Shown here: one piece after another, positions 55,096 through 63,352 of the stretch
Layout of the letters: each line of letters begins with the position of its first letter
How positions within the stretch are numbered: the first letter of the stretch is position 1
Assembly (NCBI RefSeq): GCF_001514065.1
Contig: NZ_KQ948428.1
Location: 313,525 to 377,524 of the forward strand
DNA length: 64,000 nucleotides
From: Streptomyces antibioticus
Lineage (GTDB): Bacteria; Actinomycetota; Actinomycetes; Streptomycetales; Streptomycetaceae
Direction of reading: 5' to 3'
Translations under genes and position numbers: made by a program
Notes under the pieces: model-generated
Databases searched by the model: none
What the model was told of the DNA's origin: nothing
Seen by the model: only the letters and a program-made list of their open reading frames with translations

Positions 55096-56952
55096 ATGCC
55101 GACCGGCCCGATCCGTCTCACCGACCGCGCGTCGAGTGCGCTGCGCCCGGCGACCGCCGCCCGCATCACCGGCGGCTTCTGGGCCGAGCGGCGCAGGACC
55201 AACGCCGAGGTGAGCATCCCGCAGGGCCCGGCCCGGCTGGAGTCGGCCGGGAACCTGGCCAACCTGCGGGCGGCCGCCGCGGGCAAGGGCACGTTCACCG
55301 GCGACTTCCCGTTCCAGGACTCGGACGTCCACAAGTGGCTGGAGGCGGCGTCCTGGCAGTTGGCCGACACCCCGGACGACGCCGAACTGGCAGCCGGGGT
55401 CGACGAGTTGACCGCCCTCCTCGCCGCCGCCCAGGAGGCCGACGGTTACCTCCAGACGTACTACCAGGTCGCCCGCCCGGAGAAGCGCTGGCAGGAGCTG
55501 GGCTGGGGCCACGAGTTGTACTGCGCTGGCCATCTGATCCAGGCCGCGGTCGCCCACCACCGGGCGACGGGCCGCCGTGAACTCCTCGACGTGGCCGAGC
55601 GGTTCGCCGTACTCGTCGACTCGGTGTTCGGCGCGGACAAGGAGATCGACGGGGTGTGTGGGCACCCCGAGATCGAGACCGCGCTGGTGGAGCTGTACCG
55701 GGAGACCGGGGAGCGGCGCTGGCTGGACCTCGCCGGGTACTTCGTGGACCGGCGTGGGCACGGGCTGCTCGACGCCGACGTCAACCCGCACCTGGGCAAG
55801 GCTTATTGGCAGGACCACACACCGGTGCGCGAGGCCACGTCCGTCACCGGGCACGCCGTACGGCAGCTGTATCTCCTGGCGGCCGTGACGGACCTGGCCG
55901 CCGAGACCGGTGACGGTGAACTGCGGGCCACCGCCGAGCGGTTGTGGGACGCGATGGTGGCGTCGAAGACGTATCTGACGGGCGGGCTCGGGGCCCGGCA
56001 CGAGGGTGAGGCGTTCGGGGAGCCGTACGAACTGCCGCCGGACCGCGCCTACGCGGAGACCTGTGCGGCGATCGCGTCGATCCAGTGGTCGTGGCGGATG
56101 GCGCTGCTGACCGGCGAGGCGAAGTACTCCGACCTGGTCGAACGCACCCTCTACAACGGTTTCTTGTCCGGTGTCGGCCTCGACGGCGACAGCTGGCTCT
56201 ACGTCAACCCGCTCCAGGTCCGTGAGGAGTACGAGGGGGCCTTCGAGCCGGACAAGACGGCCCGCCGCACCCCGTGGTTCCGCTGCGCCTGCTGCCCGCC
56301 CAACGTCATGCGACTGCTGGCCTCGCTCCCCCACTACCTGGCGAGCGGCGATGCGGAGGGGCTGCAACTGCACCAGTACGCGACGGGCGTGTACGCGGCC
56401 GGTGGCGGCCGGGTCCGGGTGGAGACCGCGTACCCGTGGCAGGGGCGGATCACAGTGACCGTCGAGGAGGCACCCGGCGACGACGACTGGACGCTGTCGC
56501 TGCGCATCCCGTCCTGGTGCGCGGACTTCACCGCCTCGGCCCCCGACGGCGCGCCGCCGGCCGAGACCCACCCGGGCTGGCTGCGGCTGCGCCGCCGCTG
56601 GTCCCCCGGTGACACCCTCACCCTCGACCTGGAGCTGGACACCCGGCTCACCCGCTCCGACCCCTACGTGGACGCCGTACGGGGCTGTGCCGCCATCGAG
56701 CGCGGCCCGCTGGTGCACTGCCTGGAAGCCGTCGACCAGCCGCCCGGCCTCCGCTTCGAGAACCTCACCCTCCCCGACGGCGCCCACCTCGCCGCCCACC
56801 ACGACCCCGATCGGCTCGGCGGGGTCACCGTGGTCACGGCCGACGGACGGAGCCGGGGAGGCGCAGACGTCGTACCACTGACCGCAGTTCCGTACTACGC
56901 GTGGGCGAACCGACGGCCAGGGGCGATGCGGGTGTGGATTCCGCGGGAGTGA
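55096..56952 (+). CDS. GH127 beta-L-arabinofuranosidase (DUF1680)
   Basis: 618 residues from the ATG at 55096 (GGGAG 8 bases upstream); earlier in-frame ATGs would put the operator inside the gene. Family signatures: ITGGFWAERR near the start, DSDVHKWLEAASW, DGYLQTYYQ, the acid/base region VCGHPEIETALVELYRETG and the zinc-cysteine site RCACCPPNVMRLLASL, where one Cys is the nucleophile and nearby Cys and a Glu bind zinc. There is no signal peptide, so it acts in the cytosol on imported beta-L-arabinofuranosides from pectin side chains or hydroxyproline-linked arabinan. Its 3' end overlaps the convergent carboxylesterase by 119 bp. Confidence 0.93.
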   Translation: MPTGPIRLTDRASSALRPATAARITGGFWAERRRTNAEVSIPQGPARLESAGNLANLRAAAAGKGTFTGDFPFQDSDVHKWLEAASWQLADTPDDAELAAGVDELTALLAAAQEADGYLQTYYQVARPEKRWQELGWGHELYCAGHLIQAAVAHHRATGRRELLDVAERFAVLVDSVFGADKEIDGVCGHPEIETALVELYRETGERRWLDLAGYFVDRRGHGLLDADVNPHLGKAYWQDHTPVREATSVTGHAVRQLYLLAAVTDLAAETGDGELRATAERLWDAMVASKTYLTGGLGARHEGEAFGEPYELPPDRAYAETCAAIASIQWSWRMALLTGEAKYSDLVERTLYNGFLSGVGLDGDSWLYVNPLQVREEYEGAFEPDKTARRTPWFRCACCPPNVMRLLASLPHYLASGDAEGLQLHQYATGVYAAGGGRVRVETAYPWQGRITVTVEEAPGDDDWTLSLRIPSWCADFTASAPDGAPPAETHPGWLRLRRRWSPGDTLTLDLELDTRLTRSDPYVDAVRGCAAIERGPLVHCLEAVDQPPGLRFENLTLPDGAHLAAHHDPDRLGGVTVVTADGRSRGGADVVPLTAVPYYAWANRRPGAMRVWIPRE

Positions 56953-58414
56953 CGTCGGAGGCCCACAGGGCCAGCTCGGCGTCGAGCGGGCCGTACGCGA
57001 CGTGCGGCTCGCCGTCGCCGAAGATCCGCACCGGGTGCGTGGCGTCCCACGCCTGCCACCCGGGGTTCCCGTCCGCCACGAACCGCACCCACGCCCCGTG
57101 CATGGCGTCGCTCAGCTCCTGCGGAGCGCCGTCGCCCGCCAGCTTGGCCGACTCCGGGCGCTCCCCGGTGTCGAAGACGAACCCGAGTTCGAGGGCGTGG
57201 CAGGAGCCGAGGTCGGGGAGGTTCGAGGGCCAGGCGAACTCGTAGACGTACGCCATGCCGGGGCGGGCGTCGGCCAGCCGGTGCAGCGGGATGCGCAGCA
57301 GGTGGTCGGTGACCATCTGGCCGACGATCTCGGCGGTCCCGGCGTCGGGGTGCAGGGCGCGGTAGCCGCGCGGCACCTCGTGGCCGGTGTGGCAGCGGGC
57401 CATGGCGCCGGCCAGGGCGACCGGGCCGAGCCGGTCGACGCGTTCCAGCAGGCCGCCGGGGACCAGCCAGAGCCGGTACTCGTCCCGGGTCCAGCCGGTC
57501 ATCAGCTCGACGTCACGGGCCGCGTCGCCCTCGACCAGGGCGACCAGGGGGTCGCGCGGGACGAGGTCGCCGTCGACGACGATGCCGAAGGCGGGGCCGC
57601 CCAGCACCGGGCTGCTGAGCTTGCCGACCTCGGCCTGGGTGCGCAGCAGCAGCTCGCGGTCGACCTCGGCGAAGGCCGCGGCGGTGGCGGGGATCTTCAG
57701 CCGGGTCGCCATCCGGCGGACCATGCGCCGTACCTTGTCCCGGTCGGAGGCCTCGGGCGGGCCGCTCTGCAGGATCGCGCGCCGGACCAGGCCCTGGGCC
57801 TGCGGCGCGGCGAGCAGGGCTCCGGTGCTGATCGCGCCGGCCGACTGGCCGGCCAGGGTGATGCGGTCGGGGTCGCCGCCGAACTCCGCCACCGACCGGT
57901 GGACCCATTCCAGGGCGGCGAGCTGGTCGCGCAGGCCGGGGTTGGCGGGGGCGTCCGGGAACAGTCCGTAGCCCTCCACCCCCAGCCGGTAGTTCACGGA
58001 GACGAAGACGACGCCGTCCCGGGCGAAGGCATGCCCGTCGTACACCGGCACGGCCGAGGAACCCCTGGTCAGGGCGCCGCCGTGCAGCCACACCAGGACC
58101 GGGAGCCGGGCCCCGCGGCCCGGCTCCGGTGTCCACACGTTGAGGTTGAGGCAGTCGTCCCCGGGCACCGCCGGGTCGGACAGGTACTGCGCGAAGGCCT
58201 CGGAGTACGGCGGTTTCGGCGCCGTCGGCCCGAAGGCGGCGGCGTCCCGGACCCCGTCCCAGGACTCGGGCGGCAGCGGCGGCCGGAACCGGCGCGCTCC
58301 GAAGGGCGGGGCCCCGTAGGGGACGCCCCGGAACACCGCCACACCCCGTTCGTACCGCCCACGGACGGCCCCGTAGGGCGTCCTGACCACGGGGTTCGCC
58401 TGGTCTGCCGTCAT
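56834..58414 (-). CDS. Type-B carboxylesterase
   Basis: 526 residues. The oxyanion loop is VLVWLHGGALTRGSS, the nucleophile Ser is in ITLAGQSAGAIS (GQSAG in place of the common GESAG), and the acid and His are expected near TRDEYRLW and SCHALELGFVFD. There is no signal peptide. The last about 35 residues (TPASPLAVGSPTRS, then a basic tail) are encoded opposite the end of the GH127 gene and look like an extension past the usual family end. It may remove acetyl or feruloyl esters from pectic fragments, but the family is broad. Confidence 0.9.
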   Translation of the reverse strand: MTADQANPVVRTPYGAVRGRYERGVAVFRGVPYGAPPFGARRFRPPLPPESWDGVRDAAAFGPTAPKPPYSEAFAQYLSDPAVPGDDCLNLNVWTPEPGRGARLPVLVWLHGGALTRGSSAVPVYDGHAFARDGVVFVSVNYRLGVEGYGLFPDAPANPGLRDQLAALEWVHRSVAEFGGDPDRITLAGQSAGAISTGALLAAPQAQGLVRRAILQSGPPEASDRDKVRRMVRRMATRLKIPATAAAFAEVDRELLLRTQAEVGKLSSPVLGGPAFGIVVDGDLVPRDPLVALVEGDAARDVELMTGWTRDEYRLWLVPGGLLERVDRLGPVALAGAMARCHTGHEVPRGYRALHPDAGTAEIVGQMVTDHLLRIPLHRLADARPGMAYVYEFAWPSNLPDLGSCHALELGFVFDTGERPESAKLAGDGAPQELSDAMHGAWVRFVADGNPGWQAWDATHPVRIFGDGEPHVAYGPLDAELALWASDVTPAESTPASPLAVGSPTRSTELRSVVRRLRLPGSVRRP

Positions 58415-58563
58415 GCGCCCACCAGCCCTTCGCCGCGCTCGTGCACCGGTAACACAAGAGCATCACAGCCCCTGCTCGTATTCCGCTGCACGGGCACTGC
58501 CGAGGGCCATTCGGTGGACACGGCTGCCGCCGCGGCGTGGTTCCGGCTCACCCTGTCAGCCAG

Positions 58564-58686
58564 GAACAGTAAGCGCATTCTCCCTTCCGAACCTCACGGA
58601 CCGCCGGGCCCTGCCAAGCCAGCCCTCTTCCGGACGCCACAGGGGCAATCTAGGGTGGGCAGCAGGACAGGAAGCGCTTACTGTTC
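58564..58686. promoter_or_regulatory. Two inverted AAGCGC operators flanking the LacI/carboxylesterase promoter region
   Basis: GAACAGTAAGCGC at 58564-58576 and its exact 13-base reverse complement GCGCTTACTGTTC at 58674-58686 lie 110 bp apart. The second is centred on GGAAGCGCTTACT, an AAGCGCTT site 57 bp before the LacI start. Two copies in opposite directions about ten helical turns apart would suit repression by DNA looping. The rest of the 328-bp gap (58415-58742) shows no gene. Confidence 0.75.
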
Positions 58687-58742
58687 TCCGCACCGGTCGA
58701 AACTTTCCAGGGCCCACGGGCGGGCCGGAGAGGTGGTTCCCG

Positions 58743-59783
58743 ATGGTCCGTACGGGAGGTACGAGCGTGGCGGTCGGGCCGACCCTCGCGGTCGTGGCCC
58801 GGGCGGCGGGGGTGTCCGTGCCCACCGCCTCCAAGGTCGTCAACGGCCGCGAGGACGTGGCGCCCGAGACGCGACGCCGGGTCACGGAGGCCCTGGACCG
58901 GCTGGGATATGTACGCAGACCCCGGTTCGACGCGACGAAGCCGCCCGGACTCGTCGACCTCGTCATGCACTCGCTGGAGACGTCCTGGTCGGGCGCGGTG
59001 CTGCACGGGGTGGAGGAGGCGGCCCACGACGCGGGTCTGGAGGTGGTCGTCTCGGCGGGTCCCACCCGGAACCGTGGCGACCGCCCCGAGCGGGGCTGGC
59101 TGGACAAGTTCATCGCCCGCGGCTCGTCCGGCGTGCTGTTCGATCTGGCCGAGCTGACGCCGTCCCAGTACGCCTGGCTGGAGCAGCACCGCATCCCGTT
59201 CGTGATGATCGACCCGGTGCTCGAACCGCCGCCGGGCGTGGTGTCGGTCGGGGCGGCGAACTGGCAGGGCGGGGTCGGCGCGACCGAGCATCTGCTGGGT
59301 CTTGGCCATGAGCGGATCGCGGTGATCGCTGGGCACCGGCGCAGGATGTGCAGCAGCGCCAGGGTGGCCGGCTACCGCTCGGCGCTCGCCTCGGCCGGGG
59401 TCCGGCAGCGTCCCGAGTACGTGCGGTACGCCGGTTTCGACGAGGGCGAGGCCCGCCGCCGCACACTCGAACTCCTCGACCTGCCCGAGCCGCCGACGGC
59501 CGTCTTCGTCTGCTCGGACCGGATGGCGCTGGGGGTGTACGAGGCACTCGCCGAGCGCGGCCTGCGGGTGCCGGACGACCTGAGCGTCGTCGGCTTCGAC
59601 GACCTCCCCGAGTCCCGCTGGCTCACCCCACCCCTGACCACGATCCGCCAGCCCCTGTCGGAGATGGCGGCGACGGCTCTGCGGCTGCTGGTCCGCATGA
59701 TGGACGACCGGCGACCGGAGGGGACGCGGACGGAGTTGTCGACGCGGTTGGTGGAGCGGGGGAGTACGGGGCGGGTGCGGTGA
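58743..59783 (+). CDS. LacI-family transcriptional regulator, likely pectin-locus repressor
   Basis: 346 residues from the ATG at 58743 (GAGAGG 8 bases upstream). The N-terminal HTH is canonical: LAVVARAAGVSVPTASKVVNG, then the hinge helix region RRRVTEALDRLGYV. The periplasmic-binding-like sensor follows, with VDLVMHSLETSWSGAVLHG, SGVLFDLAELTPSQ, GLGHERIAVIAG, AVFVCSDRMALGVYEAL and VVGFDDLPESRWLTPPLTTIRQP. It probably responds to a sugar freed by the locus. AAGCGCTT-type sites in its own promoter and in two enzyme promoters of the locus make it the best candidate regulator for 47-53 kb. Confidence 0.92.
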   Translation: MVRTGGTSVAVGPTLAVVARAAGVSVPTASKVVNGREDVAPETRRRVTEALDRLGYVRRPRFDATKPPGLVDLVMHSLETSWSGAVLHGVEEAAHDAGLEVVVSAGPTRNRGDRPERGWLDKFIARGSSGVLFDLAELTPSQYAWLEQHRIPFVMIDPVLEPPPGVVSVGAANWQGGVGATEHLLGLGHERIAVIAGHRRRMCSSARVAGYRSALASAGVRQRPEYVRYAGFDEGEARRRTLELLDLPEPPTAVFVCSDRMALGVYEALAERGLRVPDDLSVVGFDDLPESRWLTPPLTTIRQPLSEMAATALRLLVRMMDDRRPEGTRTELSTRLVERGSTGRVR

Positions 59784-59827
59784 CAGGCCGCGGCGAGCGG
59801 CCCGTAACGGCTTCGGTCAGGAGCTGC

Positions 59828-60310
59828 TCAGCAGCCGACGGTATCGGTGTGTACCCACATGTTCATCTTTCCCACGTCGGGATTGGGGTGCTCCCAAGTG
59901 ATCCAACCGTCCGCCGCGACGCAGTAATTCGCCGTGCCGGTCACGCCGACGGGTCCCGCATAGTAGGCGTAATTGCCATTGTCCGAATCGCCGGCCGTGC
60001 CGTGGCATCTCTGCCCCTCGCCTGATCTTTGCGAGCATCGATACAGGGTGACGCCAGTGGAAGCGGAGACGCCGTAGGAGGCCCCGCGGTGATAGAGGCA
60101 AGCGCTGTTGGTGCCGCCATTGCTGCTGTTGTAGTAGATGACCAATTCGCCGATAACCGTGCTGCGGGCGGTTATGTAGACCGGCTGGCTGTGGGTGATG
60201 GTGCCGGAGCAGGAAGTGGCGGCCTGCGCGGGGCCGGCGGCGAACAAGTTGATGCCCAGGAGCGCGGCCACGGTGGTGAGGGTGGCCAGGGCACGGCGGG
60301 GGAAGCGCAC
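59828..60310 (-). CDS. Small secreted protein with six cysteines
   Basis: 160 residues: signal peptide MRFPRRALATLTTVAALLGINLFAAGPAQA to about 31, then a mature domain of about 130 residues with cysteines at 34, 71, 92, 102, 130 and 160, which could form three disulfides. It is rich in Tyr, Gly, Asn and Thr (GELVIYYNSSNGGTNSACLYHRG, DNGNYAYYAGPVGVTG), a pattern of small extracellular beta proteins, possibly related to spore- or hypha-associated proteins. I do not recognise the family. Its upstream region has a 10-bp inverted repeat. It lies tail-to-tail with the LacI gene. Confidence 0.82.
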   Translation of the reverse strand: MRFPRRALATLTTVAALLGINLFAAGPAQAATSCSGTITHSQPVYITARSTVIGELVIYYNSSNGGTNSACLYHRGASYGVSASTGVTLYRCSQRSGEGQRCHGTAGDSDNGNYAYYAGPVGVTGTANYCVAADGWITWEHPNPDVGKMNMWVHTDTVGC

Positions 60311-60359
60311 GCAAGTCCCTTCCGGGGGTGAACAACAAGAGCGGGATCATGGACATGCT

Positions 60360-60386
60360 AACCGTCACCAACGCGGGGTGACGGTT
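60360..60386. promoter_or_regulatory. Inverted repeat upstream of six-cysteine secreted protein
   Basis: AACCGTCACC-(7)-GGTGACGGTT, perfect 10-bp arms, 50-76 bp before the secreted-protein start, and 41 bp past the kinase stop. It could be an operator or the kinase terminator. A second perfect palindrome, CTGACGTCAG, is at 60404-60413. Confidence 0.5.
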
Positions 60387-60426
60387 CATCAACATCCTTT
60401 GCGCTGACGTCAGTTGGCGCGGGCGC

Positions 60427-62055
60427 TCAGGTTGCCGCCCAGACGGTCATGTCCACGGTCACGGCGCTCATTCCAGGCGTGTCCCACATGGCTGTGGACT
60501 TCTGCTGGATGACCAGCAGCGCGATGTCTCCGGAGGGATGTTTGACGCAGTACTCGGTTCCGGCGGCGGCCGCGGCCAGCGGCCAGTCACGGAACCTGTC
60601 TTCCTTGGCACCGCCGAGGAACAGTTTGCAGTCGTCGAGGGTCGTGCCCGGGTCGCCGTACATCTGGACCATGTGGCTGCTGTCGCTCACCAACGCGCAG
60701 CCGATCTCCTTGCAGCTGAGGCGGATGTCCCCCTTGCGGTCGTCCCGCGTGCCCGGCTTGGCGACGTGGATGTACAGGGAGTTGTCCTCGTCCAGCCGCT
60801 CCTGGGGGTAGGCGTGTGCTCGCGGCGGCCCGGACGCGCTCGGCGACGGACTCCCCGCGCCCCCTGCCGACGACGCCCCCTTCGACTGTCCGGACGCCGC
60901 CGCATCCGGCGTCGAGGAGGAAGAAGAGGTCGTGTCCCGGTCCCTGCTGTCGTCGTCCCCGTTCTGACGGGCCTGCCACACCAACCCCGTGATCAGCAGC
61001 ACCCCCGCCGTCACCGCGGCCGCCGTGCTCGCGGCGATGCGGCGGCGTCGGGAGCTGCGCTGCTGCGGTGCCGCCGGCACCGTCGTCCGCACCGGTGCGA
61101 TCAAGGGCTGTGTGTGCAGTGGTTTCGTGAGCGCCGCCCCGGGGGCGGAGACCGGTTCCGGGATCGTCGCCTCGGAGCCCGCGACCTCCCGCCAGACCGC
61201 CGGGCCGCCGCCCGCGTCGGTCTGGGTGCCGAGTTGGCCGCGGCACCATTCGACGATCTCGGCCGGGGTGGCCCGCTGCGCCGGGTCGGTGGTCAGGCAG
61301 CGGGCGAGCAGGGGCCGCAGGGGTTCGGGCAGGCGGGAGAGGTCGGGTGCGGAGTGGACGATGCGGTAGAGGACGGTGGCGGCGGGACCGTTGCCGTACA
61401 GGGGTTCGCCCAGCGCCGCGAACGCCGCCGTCTGGCCGAGCGCGAAGACGTCGGTGGCCGGCGTGATCTCCCCCGCGACGGCCTGTTCCGGCGCCATGAA
61501 CTGCGGTGTGCCGATCGCCGCGGCGCCGGTCGCCGTGTATGCCGTGAGGTCGGCCGCCAGCGAGATGCCGAAGTCGATGACACGGGGGCCGTCGGCGGCC
61601 AGCAGCACGTTGGACGGCTTCAGGTCACGGTGCACGATCCCGGCGGCATGGATGGCCTGAAGCGCCTCGGCCACGCCCGCCATCAGCCACAGCACGGCCG
61701 GGACCGGCAGCGGGCCGCGCCGGTGTACGGCCTCCGCCAGCGAGGGTCCGGGGACGTAGAGCGTGGCGAGCCAGGGCGGGGTGCCGTCGGCGTCGGCGTC
61801 GATCAGTTCGGCGGTGTAGGCGCCCCGCACCCGCCGGGCGGCCTTGATCTCGCGGCCGAAGCGCCGCCGGAAGTCCGGGTCGTCGGCGAGTTCGGGGCGT
61901 ACGACCTTGATCGCCACGGGTCGGCCGCCCGCGGTGTGGGAGAGGTAGACGCGGCCCATGCCGCCGGCGCCGAGCCGGGCGGCGAGCCGGTAGCCGGCGA
62001 TCACGGGCGGGTCGTCCACCTGAAGTGGCTGGAACACCTCAGCCGCGTCGTTCAC
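60427..62055 (-). CDS. Membrane Ser/Thr protein kinase (PknB-type kinase domain, no PASTA repeats)
   Basis: 542 residues from a GTG preceded by GGGGGGA. The kinase domain (about 20-275) has the Gly loop LGAGGMGRVYL, Lys50 in PVAIKVV, catalytic Asp144 in IVHRDLKPSN, DFG at 161-163 and APE at about 188-190. A juxtamembrane linker leads to one membrane helix at about 341-360 (AASTAAAVTAGVLLITGLVW), then a Ser/Pro/Gly linker and an extracellular domain of about 130 residues with four or more cysteines (IRLSCKEIGCALV, TTLDDCKLFLGG, GTEYCVKHP). It should autophosphorylate and pass on an external signal. It is divergent from the VOC gene at 62229. Confidence 0.93.
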   Translation of the reverse strand: MNDAAEVFQPLQVDDPPVIAGYRLAARLGAGGMGRVYLSHTAGGRPVAIKVVRPELADDPDFRRRFGREIKAARRVRGAYTAELIDADADGTPPWLATLYVPGPSLAEAVHRRGPLPVPAVLWLMAGVAEALQAIHAAGIVHRDLKPSNVLLAADGPRVIDFGISLAADLTAYTATGAAAIGTPQFMAPEQAVAGEITPATDVFALGQTAAFAALGEPLYGNGPAATVLYRIVHSAPDLSRLPEPLRPLLARCLTTDPAQRATPAEIVEWCRGQLGTQTDAGGGPAVWREVAGSEATIPEPVSAPGAALTKPLHTQPLIAPVRTTVPAAPQQRSSRRRRIAASTAAAVTAGVLLITGLVWQARQNGDDDSRDRDTTSSSSSTPDAAASGQSKGASSAGGAGSPSPSASGPPRAHAYPQERLDEDNSLYIHVAKPGTRDDRKGDIRLSCKEIGCALVSDSSHMVQMYGDPGTTLDDCKLFLGGAKEDRFRDWPLAAAAAGTEYCVKHPSGDIALLVIQQKSTAMWDTPGMSAVTVDMTVWAAT

Positions 62056-62228
62056 CCGTCCCCCCGGTCCCCTGGTCCTGTGACCCTCTGCTCCCCTGTC
62101 GCGGCGGTTCGATCAACCGTGCGACAGCAGCAGCCTAAAGGGTTTTCTGTGACGGCCTCCGCCGCCCGCCCCCTCTTGCGCACAGGTGTTCCGTCACGGA
62201 CCCGCCCCTGCGTAGCCTCGATCGCACG

Positions 62229-62861
62229 ATGAACACGATTCCCGCACGCCTTGACCACCTCGTCCTCGCAACCCCCGACCTGGCGGCGACGGTCGCCGAG
62301 TTCACCCGGCGTACGGGAGTGGCGCCCGCCCCCGGCGGGGTGCACGTCGGCCGGGGCACCCGCAACTTCCTGGTGTCGCTGGGCGGTACCGGCTATCTGG
62401 AGATCATCGGACCCGACCCGGAGCAGCCGGAGCCGGTGGGGCCGCGCCCCTTCGACGTCGACGCCGTCAGCCGTCCGCGCACGGTCACCTGGGCGATCAG
62501 CCCGCCCGACCTGGACGCGGCGGTCGCGACCGCCCGGTCCCGGGGGTACGACCCCGGCGACATCCGCCCCATGAGCCGCCGCACCCCGGACGGCACGCTG
62601 CTGGCGTGGCGGCTCACGGACGGCGACACCCAACACCCCTCCGGGCTCGTGCCGTTCCTCATCGACTGGGGCACCGCACGCCATCCGTCCGCCTCGGGCC
62701 TGCCCAGCACGCCACTCCTCGCGCTCACGGCGACGGCACCCGACCCGGCCGAGATCCACCGTCTGCTCGCCACCCTGGAGACCGAACTCCCCGTCACCGA
62801 GGGCCCGGTGGGACTCACGTTCACGGTGGACACCCCGCGCGGCCCGGTCACCTTCGACTGA
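62229..62861 (+). CDS. VOC-family protein (glyoxalase-like domain)
   Basis: 210 residues. It starts LDHLVLATPDLAATVAEFTRRTGVAP, a VOC/Glyoxalase_3 opening, with GGVHVGRGTRNFLVSLG and YLEIIGPD as the first module's metal-site strands. The second half (LTDGDTQHPSGLVPFLIDWG) is typical of the larger VOC subgroup of about 200 residues. The substrate is unknown. The 173-bp upstream region contains no clear operator. Confidence 0.87.
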   Translation: MNTIPARLDHLVLATPDLAATVAEFTRRTGVAPAPGGVHVGRGTRNFLVSLGGTGYLEIIGPDPEQPEPVGPRPFDVDAVSRPRTVTWAISPPDLDAAVATARSRGYDPGDIRPMSRRTPDGTLLAWRLTDGDTQHPSGLVPFLIDWGTARHPSASGLPSTPLLALTATAPDPAEIHRLLATLETELPVTEGPVGLTFTVDTPRGPVTFD

Positions 62862-62947
62862 CGGCCCCGGCAACGGACATCTCCCCGTCCCGCGTGATGT
62901 CCGATTCCTTCAAGACCGCGGCCACGGGACCTGCCTACGGTGGCCGC

Positions 62948-63352
62948 ATGACTCCACGATTCGATGCCATCGGCCTGATCGTCTCCGACATGGCCGCCTC
63001 GGTCGCCTTCTACCGCCGCCTCGGGTTCACCTTCCCGGAGGGCGCGGCGGACGAGCCGCACGTCGAGGCGCAACTCCCGGGCGGGCTGCGCCTGTTGCTC
63101 GACACCGAGGCGACGGTCCGCTCCTTCCACGCGAGCTGGCGGCCGCCGACCGGAGGCGACAGCCGCACCGCCCTCGCCCTGCGCTGCGCCGGCCCGGCCG
63201 AGGTGGACACGGTGTACGACGAGATGGTGAACGCCGGCCACCACGGCGAACTCAAGCCCTGGGACGCCTTCTGGGGCCAGCGCTACGCGACCCTGCACGA
63301 CCCGGACGGCAACGGCGTCGACCTGTTCGCCCCGCTACCGCCGGCCCAGTAG
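62948..63352 (+). CDS. VOC-family protein (bleomycin-resistance-like)
   Basis: 134 residues from the ATG at 62948. The single-domain VOC fold is clear: [23 protein letters not shown] at the start, and [23 protein letters not shown] at the end with the conserved Asp-Pro-Asp-Gly-Asn turn. Such proteins bind or modify small toxic compounds, but many are uncharacterised. It is the second VOC gene in a row and may be a distant duplicate. It overlaps the convergent AraC-type gene by 18 bp. Confidence 0.88.
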   Translation: MTPRFDAIGLIVSDMAASVAFYRRLGFTFPEGAADEPHVEAQLPGGLRLLLDTEATVRSFHASWRPPTGGDSRTALALRCAGPAEVDTVYDEMVNAGHHGELKPWDAFWGQRYATLHDPDGNGVDLFAPLPPAQ

